From the NCBI RefSeq assembly GCF_040183065.1, contig NC_091131.1, positions 104,560,830 through 104,624,829 on the forward strand: DNA of 64,000 bases, in the 5' to 3' direction. Positions 47,721-61,172 of this stretch are shown piece after piece. Position numbers and translations under genes: made by a program. The first letter of the stretch is position 1. Every line of letters begins with the position of its first letter. The notes under the pieces were generated by a model. That model searched no databases, was not told the origin of the DNA, and saw only the letters and a list, made by a program, of their open reading frames with translations. Source of the stretch: Periplaneta americana. Its lineage: Eukaryota; Arthropoda; Insecta; Blattodea; Blattidae.

Positions 47721-48034
47721 TGATTGGATGTGTATCATATGTGGAAGGAAACATAGCTGTAAACTGATACGCCTATCAACAATAAATTGACAAAATAAAA
47801 TATATTGCTTTCTGACAATCATGTAGGCCTACTTCAACATTTCTTTTGGGGTAAGCGAATACCCCATGTATCCATTACTGAGTGTGAAGTTTATGTATCC
47901 TTTCCAGGATTAAGTTTTCTCTTTCTAGTAATGACATAAGACACCAGATGTAACTCTCGGCAATTCTGTTCAAATCAATTGTGATGGAGTTACCTTGGGA
48001 TGTTTCTTATCTGCTCTCTTTAAACAATGGTAAG

Positions 48035-48270
48035 TTATTTCTGCCTGAACTTTCTCCTGATCAGGTGCATGGCATGATTACCTTCTGTAACTATTATAAT
48101 TGCATTCCCAGACCCTTTGGTTATGGCAAATGTTCTGCATTCCGGTTTCTTGTAACATGTCGAATACTCCTTCTCCCTTCTAGAATCTCTCCTGTGATAT
48201 ACGTACCCATTGTAAAGTAGTTTTTTTCCACCCTGAGATGGCGTTATAATTTGAGGAAAGTTAGGCATTC
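48035..48270 (-). pseudogene. FLYWCH zinc finger of a Mutator-like element
   Basis: Minus frame: FPQIITPSQGGKKLLYNGYV, YHRRDSRREKEYSTCYKKPE, CRTFAITKGSGNAIIIVTEG, NHAMHLI. The finger has Y-x-Y, C..C spacing and a closing H-x-x-H, with Ser where FLYWCH normally has Trp (EYxTC). Its 5' side (to the right) runs into a 77-bp duplication and a GGGAAA array. Confidence 0.65.
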
Positions 48271-48313
48271 TACTTCATAATTTATAAGAGCATTTGATAT
48301 TCCACTTGAAAAG

Positions 48314-48472
48314 TTATAACTGCTTACACTGTTTCCATGGAAAGAAATGTAATTGTTATAAAATTATATAAATTACTTGAGGGTATAAATGGTATAACGC
48401 TTACAACTATTTCCATGGAAAGAAATGTAATTGTTATAAAATTGTGTAAATTACTTGAGGGGATAAATGGTA
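48314..48472. repeat. 77-bp tandem duplication
   Basis: GCTTACACTGTTTCCATGGA at 48322 recurs at 48399 (GCTTACAACTATTTCCATGG), with GAAATGTAATTGTTATAAAA and TTACTTGAGGG shared. Confidence 0.9.
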
Positions 48473-48477
48473 CCTAT

Positions 48478-48620
48478 AAGGGAAAAAAGGGTTTTGGGAA
48501 AAAAAATTGCTAGGGAAAGACAGTATTAGGGAATAATTGTTGGAGGGAAAAATTGTATAGGAAGGAAACATTTTAGGAAAAAACGCCTAGGGGAAAATTA
48601 CTGGGAACGAATTCGCACTG
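48478..48620. repeat. iterated GGGAAAAA(TTG) motif array
   Basis: About nine words of the type TAGGGAAAAATTG, GGGAAAGA or AGGAAAAAA occur in 130 bases, ending GGGAACGAATTCGCACTGTA. The end resembles the end of the Mutator element at 36690 (GGATCCCACTCTGTA). Probable subterminal repeats of the element that carried the FLYWCH fragment on its left. Confidence 0.5.
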
Positions 48621-49004
48621 TAAATGTTTTAAAAATAATATTTTGTATATACCTGCCAAAGCTCAATGGAAGCATAGTTAAAACTTAAAACAACTTCATG
48701 TTCTTCCTTACCCCACTAAAGTTTTTAAAACCAACATTACCCAATCTTTCTCATTTTTCTCCAGCTTCTTTAATATTTGTCAATAATTCCAAGTACCACT
48801 GCATTTATGAAAATACCAGAGTTATGATTTATCAAATGTAGCATTTAAGTACAATTATAAATATCACAATTTAAAATTAGTACTATCCACTGCTATTTCA
48901 ATTACTAAAAATTAATATTTTGAAATGTTTCTTTGACTTGCAGTACAACATATCCATAAAATATGCATCACAGTTAATATTGAATTCAAAGACTAGATGT
49001 CAAA
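48621..49004. other. no recognisable gene
   Basis: AT-rich spacer with nothing supported. Confidence 0.5.
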
Positions 49005-49011
49005 GTTGAAG

Positions 49012-50622
49012 CACAGTCTAGTATATACAGTCACGAAGCTTAATACTAAATATGCAAACATAAACAGTTGAAATATGCATCCATAGATAGTTACTCACCA
49101 CCAGGATCACTACTATCGCCTCATCACAGAGACTTTCCCTAGCAGACCATAAAATGTATTGTACTTTCGATATTGTGTTGTTTTGAAAAAATTAACACCT
49201 TCCTTCCACTATTGAAATATGAAAAATCATAAGGTTTATATATTATTTTCATAAAATATATATTATATTCTATAAACTCACCTTCCTGGATCTTTCGGAA
49301 GAAGGATAACTCTAACCTATTTTTCTTACAATTTATAGTACTACAAACGTCTCCTTGTCCCATATTATTATTCAAATTATTGTATTTTAGCCATTTACAT
49401 TTACTGCAACTGATAACGAACATTTCACAGTTTACATAGCTTTTCACTAAAATGTGAAATACGGCACAGTCAATACTTTTTCGATCTAGACCAGGCCGTA
49501 ATGTTTGTTCGGGGTTTCTATTTCAGTGTATGTAGCTCAGCGAAATATTATATTATAACTTTATTGCTTATCATTGCTAAGCTTTATTTAGTGTAATGTG
49601 TCCATAAGTTCCGTTCACTTCTTGTTGCATAATATGTTGCAGAAATAATTACAAAACTATGTTATTTTAATGTGAAGAGAATTTTACATGTTAACATAAT
49701 CTGTTTGTGTCAACATTTCAAGTTTAGAATGGAAGCTATTTTGAGGTTTAATACAAAAGAATTTCTATTGTGATTTCAATTTAGCACATCTACATTCCTT
49801 AATTTTAGACAAAACATTTACCATACCACTCCTATGAAATTAGTGTACGTACAATTGTGTTACTTCATCTCTTAAGTAGTAGATAAATACAATAATTCAG
49901 TACCGGTACTCAATTGTAGTATTAAAATACAGACAAATTGAATGTCCGGGGTATCATACATGACATTGTGCTTAATTATAATGTATGATTCCGAATTTAG
50001 GAATATAAGTTAAATATAGTAAACATAACCTATAATATTCTTATGAATGGCAAGGCATTGGAGATTTCTAAATTTAGACAGAAAGGGGGAACTGGTACAG
50101 TAAACATAACCTATAATTTCAACATATCTAAATATCCGTGCGGTGCAAATGAAAATTATTGAATCGTGCATAAATGAATGTACAAGAATTTTGCAATATT
50201 TAATCGAAATAAAGGCAGGTATTACACATACGAACAACATAACTTTCACACAATAAATAATATTGCATCTTAACTCGCAAGTGAATTATGTCTGAAGTGT
50301 CTCATAATCATTGTTTTAAATTTTATTAATGGAATTACACTACATTTTAGAGAAACATATGTTACTGTTTATGCATTCCAACTAATTTATATGGTTGAAA
50401 CGCCGCCCTTCGTGATCGGATTAAGCGAGTTACATCACAGTCTGTGGTTACATGGTCTGCCTTACGGCCTGTATTAGATCACAATGGCTGTGGCACAGGC
50501 TATTGTTCCCAAAGACGTTTTATAATTGTTCCTAGTACTCACAGCACTCCAAGCGGCTAGCAACTATCGCGAGATTTGCAAAAAATCACCCCAAGCTTCG
50601 TGACTGTATATAGTAGACTGTG
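49012..50622 (-). mobile_element. P-like (THAP) DNA transposon candidate with 30-bp TIRs
   Basis: The left end CACAGTCTAGTATATACAGT continues to CACGAAGCTT; the inverted right end differs only at G versus C, 29 of 30 bases matching. A 7-bp direct repeat GTTGAAG flanks it (49005-49011 and 50623-50629). Length is 1611 bp. The minus strand holds a THAP-like N-terminus followed by a GTGAGT donor. P elements have about 31-bp TIRs, a THAP N-terminus and 7-8-bp duplications, which fits. No catalytic exons are seen, so the copy is defective. Confidence 0.65.
49282..49363 (-). pseudogene. THAP-like N-terminal exon fragment
   Basis: From ATG at 49363: MGQGDVCSTINCKKNRLELS, FFRKIQE, then GTGAGT at 49281-49276. 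CSTINC is the C-x4-C start of a C2CH THAP finger, and SFFR sits where THAP has SFHRFP. The closing C-x2-H is not in view and would be in a following exon that was not found. Confidence 0.45.
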
Positions 50623-50789
50623 GTTGAAGTTAATCCCTATAATATGTATTTGAAACTTATAAAGCAAATTTTAATGAGTTCATGTCGAAACCTCCACTCA
50701 AACAGATTACATACATCTCACAGCAACTAGGGAAATACAAAAATTAGTTGATATATTAATTGTAAGGTTGAAAAATTAAAGCCTGAATA

Positions 50790-52190
50790 AAACATTATCC
50801 ATTAATGAAGAAGATTTGGAATGAGGAAAAAGTTCCAGGAGAGTGGAAAAAAGGACTTACTGTAAAGTTATCAAAAAAAAAAAAAGTGATTTGACAATGT
50901 GTAAAAACAGGAGAGGTATTACCTTGCAATCAGTCCCTAGCAAGATTTTATCAAGAATTATATTGAATAGGCTCAAAGATGTCACAGAAACAAAACTTAG
51001 GAAAAAACAAGCAGGTTTTAGACAATAACGTAGCTGTACAGATCTAATAAATACACTTCGTATAATTTTGGAACAAACTGCAGAATGGCAAAATACGCTC
51101 TACTTAACATTCATAGACTTTGAAAGAGTATTTGACTCTGTCAGTAGACATGTTATTTGGCAAACCCTAATGGAATATGGCATTCCACCAAAAATTATTA
51201 ATATGATTAAAGACATGCACCAAGGCTCCAAAGCACAGATAATACATGAAGGTAATCTCTCAGAATCTATAGAAACAAAATCTGGAGTAAGACAAGGGTG
51301 TATTCTCTCCCTAACATTATTTCTGATGGTGTTAGAGAGAACTATGAGAAGGGCTATAGGAAAAAGGAAAAGAGGAATTCAATAGGATATTAACAATCGT
51401 ATGGAAGACCTTGATTTTGCAGATGATATATGTTTGCTACCACAGAGATTTAGGGATATGGAAGCTAAAGTTGAGAAATTACAAGAAGAAGTAGGAAATG
51501 TTGGATTAAAGATAAACTCCTCTAAGACAAAACAGATGAGGGTAAATTGTGATCATAAAAATAAATTGACAGTAAATGATATAGAAATAGAAGAAGTGGA
51601 TACTTTTCTATACCTGGGAAGTGTGGTTACAAAAACAGGTGGTGCGGAAGAAGATGTGAAAAGACGTATTCGGCTAGCAAATGGAGCATTTGTACAGCTA
51701 TATCCCATATGGCGGAATAGTAACATCTCATTGAAGACAAAGTTCAGACTGTTTAACACAAATGTAAAATCAGTCCTCCTCTATGGTTGTGAAACATGGA
51801 AAATTACGGATGTAATAAATAAAAAGATACAGACGTTCGCCAACAGATGTCTGAGGTGTATTCTAAATGTAAGATGGCCGGAAACAATAGCAAATGAAGA
51901 ACTGTGGAGAAGAACTAACCAATCACAAATATGCTACCAAATAAAACAAAGGCAATGGAATTGGATAGGCCACACGCTGAGAAAGCCAGATGGAACTATT
52001 GAGAAGACTGCAATTGACCGGAATCCACAAGGAGTAAGGAAGAGAGGACGGCCTAGAAAAACATGGAAATGATCAATAGAGGAGGAAGTAGAGAGATGTG
52101 GGAAAAGCTGGAAAGAGGTGAAATGCATGGCTGGCAACAGAGTATGCTGGAGGAACTTCACTGCTGCCCTATGTGTCACCTAGGAACAAC
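50790..52190 (+). pseudogene. LINE reverse transcriptase, nearly continuous
   Basis: Reads KIWNEEKVPGEWKKGLTVKL, slips frame at the A run 50871-50884, then stays in one frame to 52180: NRRGITLQSVPSKILSRIIL, LYLTFIDFERVFDSVSRHVI (motif A), SGVRQGCILSLTLFL (motif B), LDFADDICLL (catalytic FADD), DTFLYLGSVVTKTG, LLYGCETWK, WIGHTLRKP, GRPRKTWK. In-frame stops are only three: TAA at 51026, TAG at 51383 and TGA at 52070, where the family usually has Glu, Trp and Arg codons. The endonuclease is missing (5' truncation). A young non-LTR element of CR1/RTE-like type; the clade was not determined. Confidence 0.88.
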
Positions 52191-52199
52191 AGGATATAA

Positions 52200-53132
52200 G
52201 TCAATGTCAAAACATTATTGCAAAATTAAGTAACTCTAATCTTAAGTAACAGCAGATGACATACCCCGTTTGCTGACCTTGTCCCGCATGATTAAGAGTA
52301 CGGATTTCCTTTTATTTCCGCGTATTAGTGCAACAATGATTGGTGCAAGTAGGTATTTAAAACATGTGTTCCTAAACATTCTGTTATTTGCAATTAACTA
52401 TTTTCGTGGAAAAAGTATTTCTGTATCAAGTGAAATCAATAGGAAGAAACGGAATTGGTGTAGTACATAATGTTTTAGAGGTTCACCCTCTAGGAGCGAA
52501 TCTCTCAATTGAAACATCTCCAAATGCTCAAGATGAAGAAATGGAAAATGAATCAATGATGAAGGAAGTGACAAGAGCACTTCATCTGAAGAATTAATTA
52601 CCAGCCCTCTCCAGATGATGCTTTACCTAAGGAATCTAGTCACACTATCAGGGAATCTTTGTGTACATCGCCCACTTCAAGCTATGAACCAATCCCACAA
52701 AATGTGCAAGAGACAATAATAGCAGTGATTATAAAAGCAAAGTAGCAAAGTTTTGGCTTAGTAGAGGTGGAGAAAAAGAGACATTATTTATTCACAGTTT
52801 GTTGTTTTCAGTTAGCTATGTCCGATGCCTATGTAAAAAAACAGAGAATGTAAAATCAAATCCAATTATATTAAAAAAGTCTGTCTATGATAAAATATTT
52901 CCACACTATGTGGAGGCATAAAAAAAAAGCAATGTATATGATAAAAATTTGAAGTTGAAATTTTAAATATATATACATTCACTGACACAAAAAGGCGAAA
53001 CACTTCAAATTCTTTCCTTTTTTTTTAAGGTGGATGTACAAGTGGTTGTATGATTGCGAGCAGATTCAATTTAATTACAAACTGCCCCCTCCCATTAAGG
53101 GTAGCCCTTATGGACTCGGTATATCCTCAAAA

Positions 53133-53189
<57 letters not shown>

Positions 53190-54705
53190 CCTATGTAAAT
53201 ATAGATATTTAGATTAAAAAAAAAAAAAACAAAGGAAAGAGCATGAAAAATTACAGTTGCTATTAATGTGACATGGTGTGATTAATCAGGATTTGACAGG
53301 ATTTTTTAACATAGTTATCACAATTTCATCCCTCAGAGATGCTGGCAGAGCAAATTTCTATCGAAATTCTTCGAAATTGTTAATTAAACAAAATTTTGGT
53401 ACATTATTGTGGTAACCAAAATATTTTTTGTAGATATGGTTATCAATAGCATTCACTTAGGTCTTATAATGAAAAGTAAGAAAGATGAAGTGTTTTGCTT
53501 TTGTGCTGGTCATATCATATTCATTCATTCATTCATAATGTTCTGCCCAACGGCAGGTCATGAATATAAAACTTTATTACCGTGGGATAATTTTAATGCT
53601 TGATGTATCACAATTGAATAAGTGAATAAATTTTACTGAATTAAAAATAGAAATATCAGTATCTCAAGTCAAAGACAATCGGGGGAAATGAGGGGAGAAA
53701 TATTTAAAAGGTACACAAGTAAGCATCCTTACAAGGGAGTTTGGGGCTGAGAAAAACCGAATATGTGACCTTCAAGCCTGTTGGCCACTTGTCTCATTTT
53801 GAGTTTCGCCGTTCCACTGAAGAACTTTAAAGTACTTTGAAAGCCGAAAATGGACATAACCACATGACTGGAAGGAGAAGCATGACAGAGCAGCAACAGG
53901 ACAGAAATGTCGAAAAATGTTAAAAGCATGTGCACAATGAATGGAACTGCCACTATATATTAATTTCTATGAAATTCAAGACTGCATTAGGTCTGCATGC
54001 AGAGGTCTACAAACTGAGCAACAAAACAATATGCAAAAATAGGGACAAAAAACTTAAGATTAAAAACATCAAAGACAGAGTAGACCTAACCATGAAAACG
54101 TTAAATAAAAACGAAGAAATAAAAAAAAAATTAAGGTGCTTTTCCAATTCCATATTACTTGTTATGAAATTCCAACCGGCACATAGATACATTGACATGA
54201 GCAGGGAAGGTGGAGAATGCAACACTACATTAAGTATGAATATTGCCGCAACATTTTTTCCCCAACTGTTCTCACACACATTTATATTGCGTGCACATTT
54301 TTCGGCCTCTTGAAGAAGTTCTCTTGTCAAATGGTGGCTCACAACCCATCTATCCTCCAATACCATCCTAGACAGTTCTGTGCAATCTATGTCCCAGCAA
54401 TAAAGTTTATGACCTATAGAGTGTCTGGAAATGATTATCCTGATTTCAGATTTTCTTCGTAGGTGAATTGGTGCACTCTTACAGCTTTGGTGGCAGCGTG
54501 TTTCAGTTTCCAATTCTGCCATTAGGAGTGCTGCAGCTACTGAATCTGCGAAATAATTTCTGTAGAGTAAAAGGCACAATGTAGTGTAGCAGACTGAGAC
54601 AAAATCGTCAACAATGGTGCAATGGAACTATAGAACTCGGTATGGAAGGCAACCACCAGATGTAAAATTGATAAGTTATTGATGGAAAAGTTTTTAGAAA
54701 TAGGT
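52200..54705. other. no recognisable gene; (AT)n at about 53141-53182
   Basis: A 190-codon minus frame at 54579-54007 has no domain and a hydrophobic low-complexity end. It is probably chance. An AT microsatellite follows an A run at 53130. Nothing else is supported. Confidence 0.45.
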
Positions 54706-54709
54706 ACAA

Positions 54710-55590
54710 TTGCAAACGCTTCAACATCTGAAAGTGAACAGACTATGGAAAACATTCACGCACCCTTCACCTGATCATTGAACAAATCAGCTCAACAAGC
54801 TGCACATCAGCTCCACGTACCTAAGACTATAGAGCACAGAGTATTACGAAATAGTTTGAAAGTGGATGCATATAAGTTCAGACTGTATAGGAATTTAAAC
54901 TAGAGGGCTTTGGACAACGTGAACAATTTGCCAACATATTCAATTGAATGGATGAAAATGAACATTTCTTACAGTAAGCAGCATTTCTGTTAGTGGTGTT
55001 GTGAACAGGAACAACATGCAAACATGTTCAACTGAATGGATGAAAATGAACATTTCTTGCAGTAAGCCGCATTTCTGTTAGTGGTGTTGTGAACAGGTAC
55101 AACGTGAGTATTTACGGTTCCAAAAATTCGAATATTGTGAGGGTGCATATCCAGAACAGACCCAAGATTAATGTGTAGTTGTGTTAATACATGACAGAAT
55201 CAATGGGCCTTTCTTTTTAGAGAAATATCTATTAATGCTAATGTATAAGAGGATATGCATTTCAGAATTATGTCACACCCACATGCAGCCCCATGTCATT
55301 CTTACAACAAGATGGAGCTCCACCTCATTGGACAATGTTTGTGTAGAAATGTCTGAACGAAGCATTTCCCAATCAATGAATTGAAAGAGATAGTCCATGG
55401 CCTCCAAAATCACCTAACATTACTCCATTAGACTTTTTTCCTCTGGGGATACATCAAGGATAGAATGTAATGCGACATCTGTGTCAGATATGTACACTTT
55501 GCATGAACACCAAAACAAGTGCACAGTTAAAATATCACTCTCCAAATGTTGCAAAACAGGCTATATGGCTGGAAATAGGGTCAGATTGGA
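54710..55590 (+). pseudogene. mariner-type transposase remnant with an 88-bp internal duplication
   Basis: Fragments in order: SAQQAAHQLHVPKTIEHRVL (helix-turn-helix), LKVDAYKFRLYRNLN, NISYSKQHFC (twice), VVNRYNVSIYGSKNSNIVRV, KINVWCCVIHDRINGPFF, then QQDGAPPHW-like sequence with a shift, IKDRM, and a C-terminus near TLQMLQNRLYGWK. All three catalytic regions are represented but broken by stops and frameshifts. The segment at 54941-55028 is repeated at 55029-55110. Confidence 0.7.
54941..55110. repeat. 88-bp tandem duplication
   Basis: CAATTGAATGGATGAAAATG at 54941 recurs at 55029 (CAACTGAATGG...), and both units contain TTTCTGTTAGTGGTGTTGTG. About 95% alike over the second, slightly shorter unit. 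Confidence 0.9.
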
Positions 55591-55599
55591 CATTTTGCT

Positions 55600-58484
55600 T
55601 GTCACTGGAGGTGCCCATATTGAGTGCATAAAATAGATATGAAAACTTAACATTATGCCTATTTGTAATTCTTGGCAAAATCTGTACAGATCGGTATTAA
55701 TTATAAAGTTATAAACAGATGAAATCAAAGTACCGATAATCATTTTGGGACATGGTGTACTATCAGCTTCTTTCTTAAACCTGGCCATATCCATTGTTAT
55801 TGTTTGGTAAAATGGCGACTATTTTAGTTTTTCAGTCAGTTTAAATCTTAATTTTGTTACATACTGGTACCGAAACATGTTTTAAAAAGTCCAGAAGAAA
55901 CTTTACAATGAAATGCGAAGTATGCACTAGGCCTATTTAGTTGGGTGCTTGACCTCAATGCTTTTGCTGTCCACAGAATATTCTAAATATGCAGAGAATT
56001 TTGTTTCCTCTAGAAGGTCTGGAACAAACGTCAGAAGAGAAATATTCGTCAGGAACTATCAGTATCTTGATTTAAAGTTTGACGGGATTGCCATAGGACT
56101 GCTGTAGAAGCAGGAAATTACTTCCAAAAGATGATGGAGAGTCTGTGTCAGCAATAGAACTATAAGACTGGAAGAAACAGATCTCATCTTTACAAAACTA
56201 CGTAAGATCTCTTGCTGATGCATCAACATTGGACAGCGTGGACAGCGCAGACAGTAAAACCAATGATACTATGCACTAACCAACACAGAGCATAATTCGT
56301 TCAATTCACTAAAGAAATTACTCCTGCTTCCATAAACTTTATTGCAGAAGAACAACATTTATTGCACAAAACAGTCTGGGATGGTTAGCAGGATCCGGAA
56401 TAGTAAGAGGGTCAAAAACCACCTTTACACAAGAGAAATTCCTAAAAAAAGAAAAAGAATATTATTATCAAAATAATAAATGTGTGTGGAAGAATGTTTT
56501 TCCGAAGAGTTACTTAACTTATATTGATATTTTATGTAAAGTAGCGTTTGTTGTTTTGTCAGTACATTTTAGAAGTGGGTAGGTACCATTGTACTGTAAA
56601 TAGTTTTTACGTGGATAGGCCTATAAATAACTTGATTCACAACAAAACTGGTTCTTGAAACATACGTACGCAGAATAATCTGCCACTCTTGTTATATCTT
56701 ACATAGGATCCTACTGCACACTAAACAGTATCTATTCTCAATACACATTTTCGTACCTATTTGTGTACAAATTATATTTATAGCCCACAATTCTGTAACC
56801 ACACTTTTTAAACCTTAAGTTTGATGGAAATATGTATGACTATTAACAAATCACATACTCCTCCAAGACGGCCACATTCAGACAATCTACTCACTTCTGA
56901 ACACTTGACACTAATAACAACAAAAGTCTATTGGGTATTACGTACATATGTCTTTCTTTTTAATACATTATAATAATGCATAATAGTTTCCAAGTATCAC
57001 ACTTTCATCAATTTCAAGTTCAAATGAAGAATTTGTGTATTGCACGTATTACTAGGGCAATGTGTATGTGTTGATGACATAAAGGTGCAGATGATTCTTC
57101 CTACTTATCAGAAGTTCTTGAAATTGAAAAGTTAAGTAACATCAATAATTTAACATTATATATCATTCATATACACATTTCCACTCTTGTGCTTATATCC
57201 TACCTGACAGCAGAAAATTTACATTGTGTCTTGACAACCTCATTATGAATTTGTAAGTACTACAATTCTAACCGTGTTGCACGCCTTATTCACACGATCA
57301 TATCCGTTTTAAAAACTTTAAATTATGCTATATAACGTGTATAATAATTTATTTACAGCCGTTCCTTTGTATTCAACGTAAAAAAGGGTACAGAATCCGA
57401 CATAACCTCAATGTAAGAACTGTATCGCTCAAAACTGCTACAACAAAAGTAAGCCAATATTAGCCATTGTACAACATAGCAACTATACCATGTGCTGCTA
57501 CAGGTCGTTGCCCTGTTTTGTTGATAAGTACGTGGGGAAGTAAAAAATTAAACTTGGTAATTAATGAACTCCAAATGAATACATCAGCAACGATCACAAT
57601 TATACTTCGTAATTAACGAACTTCAAACGAATACATCAGTGACAATCACGGCCTCCTTGAATGCAGCATGGCTCTAGTTTAGGAGGAACTTCAACTTCTC
57701 CCAAAACGATGTAGATGATTATTTTGATATCCTCTTCCTAGATTGTCTGTGATTAAATTAAAATTCCGCCAATTTAAATACTAGGTAAAATCATACAACG
57801 CAAAGTACATGAATTTTTCATTCACGAGTTAAATGCTGCAACTTATGGTGGAATTTCTCGTCTAGCAGACACAAAAAGTGTCATAAATTTTTACACGTTA
57901 TGGTTCCTAATAGTTCTATAATTTTAATTACGATTTGAAAAATATGAAATTGTACGAACAGTTTTAACTCTACATCCTTACCGCTGTCTTTATTGTGGGC
58001 TTTGCAATTATCTAACCATTGCTGAAATAAATCTGTTGAACCTTTTTGAAAGCGTAACTTGTCAAATATTATCTTGCATTTCAACTAAGTAGAATTGGTA
58101 ACACTGTAATGAATTATTTATATAGGTATTCGGACACCAAAATTTAAGATAAACTAGGTGTATTGAGTCCATTGACAAATTAAGAAATATTGGGGACATC
58201 TCTCTTACAAAGTTAAAACAGAACTGCGTCATACATTCAGCACGATGATGTACCAAATGGTGTCGTTAAATGGTGTATTACAGACTCAGTTCTTTGGCGC
58301 GCAGTAACAGTGAACTTGGAAGGTTCCCATGAAGGAGTGACGCTACGATCTTTTTTTTTTTTTAATAGAAGCACCAAGCACGTGTCAGCCGAATGCTGGA
58401 GTGTAAATATGACCGATGAAATAAATAAAAAAAAACACACCCAAGAGCAACGTATAGACCTGGGTGCATTAGCACAAGTTGAGT
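55600..58484. other. no recognisable gene
   Basis: Only short frames. A minus frame at 58084-57881 followed by a GTAAGG donor-like site was considered and not accepted. No repeat was recognised. Confidence 0.4.
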
Positions 58485-59490
<1,006 letters not shown>

Positions 59491-59494
59491 AATA

Positions 59495-60277
59495 TATGGG
59501 CAGTGAAGATCATGTTGTGAAGAGACTGGGAACTGTTCTTAGGAATGCAGTAAGTGAATGGAGAACGAAATATATGACTTTGGGTGGTCGAGACTGTGGT
59601 ATCGGTATTCAAAAACCACCACCATAACAAAATTAACCTCATACCACCAGAATGCAATAAGAAATAACTGTACAGATCTACAAAGTTTGAAACTGCAGTT
59701 TATGCCACGTTATACTGCAGTATCTCCACTGATCAGAAACCACAGCATATGAAATGTTCTAATCTAAAGGAAAGAATTCTTGGTGTTTTTTCAACTTAGC
59801 TATAGCTAAGGGGGAAAAACCTGGGGCATATAGAGAACATGATGGGATACCATTGAAAGAATACCTTGTAAAAATTACGCTGGTATATCAAAGACTGGCA
59901 TCTGATGATTTGCTGAAGAGATGGCCACAGAGAAAGACCCAGAACGCAAATGAAAATCTCCATAGTAAAATTGGAAGTGCTTTCCAAAGGGGACTTTTGG
60001 GTCCAAGGATCCAGTTGATACTGCTGTTGGACTAGCAGTGAATGAGTTTAATTCTGGCACTAAAAGAAGTGTAATTGAAACTCAGAAAGCTGTAGGACTC
60101 TCACCAGGCAACAGGACAATGGAATTAGGGATTCGAAGGGATACCTGTCTTGTAAAAAAGGCAAAACGTCGAGCAGTTCAGAAGTTCCAACAGTATCGAC
60201 ATGCTGTGAAGTTACCCAGACTAGAGGAGACAGGTAAGCTCCAGGATGGTCCTGCATATGAAGCTGGGTGTTTCTGA
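59495..60277 (+). pseudogene. Mutator-like transposase C-terminal remnant
   Basis: EDHVVKRLGTVLRNAVSEWR near 59500, after shifts KEYLVKITLVYQRLASDDLL and TQNANENLHSKIGSAF at 59853-60000 (the conserved N-E-x-x-H block), then AVNEFNSGTKRSVIETQKAV, GLSPGNRTMELGIRRD, KKAKRRAVQKFQQYR and the end DGPAYEAGCF with TGA at 60275-60277. This is the C-terminal half of the insect 'Mutator-like transposase domain' family. At least three frame changes. Confidence 0.65.
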
Positions 60278-60657
60278 TACTATAGGACTATGTATGATGA
60301 TTTTCAGTCTAATATGCATATAAAACTTTAACCACATTTTCCTCTGTTTCTATTTTTTGTACATTTTCTTGCATGTAAAATGCTAAAGATTCCACAAATT
60401 TAGTGCTTACTTGTTTAATATACTATGCTGAATCACTTAGTCATTGTAGATTTTTTTGTATTCTAAAATTTTCAAAAAGTAATTATTTCATATATAGGCC
60501 TATGTATCCAACACAAGAAATTGAAAAATTTTGAAGTTTCATTACATTTTATTTTTGAAACGAGGCCCTATTCACAAAATGTGGAATGGTGGCCCTTTTT
60601 ATACATAAGACAGGTAGTATGTATATTTTTTCCATGTACAGTTCTACATTTTTACAT

Positions 60658-60910
60658 GAGGTCCATATCTGTGGAATAACGGTTAGCACATCTGGCCGCA
60701 AAACCAGGTGGCCCGGGTTCGATTCCCGGTCGGGGCAAGTTACCTGGTTGAGGTTTTCTCCGGGGTTTTTCCTCAACCCAATATGAGCAAATGCTGGGTA
60801 ACTTTCGGTGCTGGACCCCAGACTCATTTCACTGGCATTATCACTTTCATCTCATTCAGACGCTAAATACTAAGATGTTATAAAGTGTCGTAAAATAACC
60901 TACAAAAAAA
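60658..60910 (+). mobile_element. tRNA-derived SINE, copy 2
   Basis: Same family as 16079-16340: GGAATAACGGTTAGCACATC (A box), GGGTTCGATTCCCGG (B box), GGGTAACTTTCGGTGCTGG, A-rich end CTACAAAAAAA. By eye about 90% identical to copy 1. Confidence 0.92.
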
Positions 60911-60947
60911 ATTATATGAGGAGTAGGGTTTTGCAAAAGGGAATTTA

Positions 60948-60948
<1 letters not shown>

Positions 60949-61011
<63 letters not shown>
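60949..61011. repeat. (AAT)n microsatellite
   Basis: About 20 AAT units close to the SINE 3' end. Confidence 0.97.
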
Positions 61012-61172
61012 TCTCAAAAACTATTTGTGTTAGGAAGATGAAACTTTAGGGAATGTATTGAGATACTAAGAGGATTGTATGTACCAAAAATCAAGTCTCT
61101 AGCCCAAAAAATGTGGAAAATTTATATTTCACTATAGTCCCCGCCTTAAAATATATGCAATGATTATTCTTG

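Noticed and set aside
54007..54579. 190-codon minus-strand frame
   Set aside because: No recognisable domain, a low-complexity hydrophobic end and surrounding transposon debris. The length alone is not convincing in AT-rich DNA.
57881..58084. Minus-strand frame FQKGSTDLFQQWLDNCKAHN followed by a GTAAGG donor-like site, a possible exon
   Set aside because: One splice-like site and a vague resemblance to CENP-B/Tigger-type sequence are too little, and no partner exon was found.
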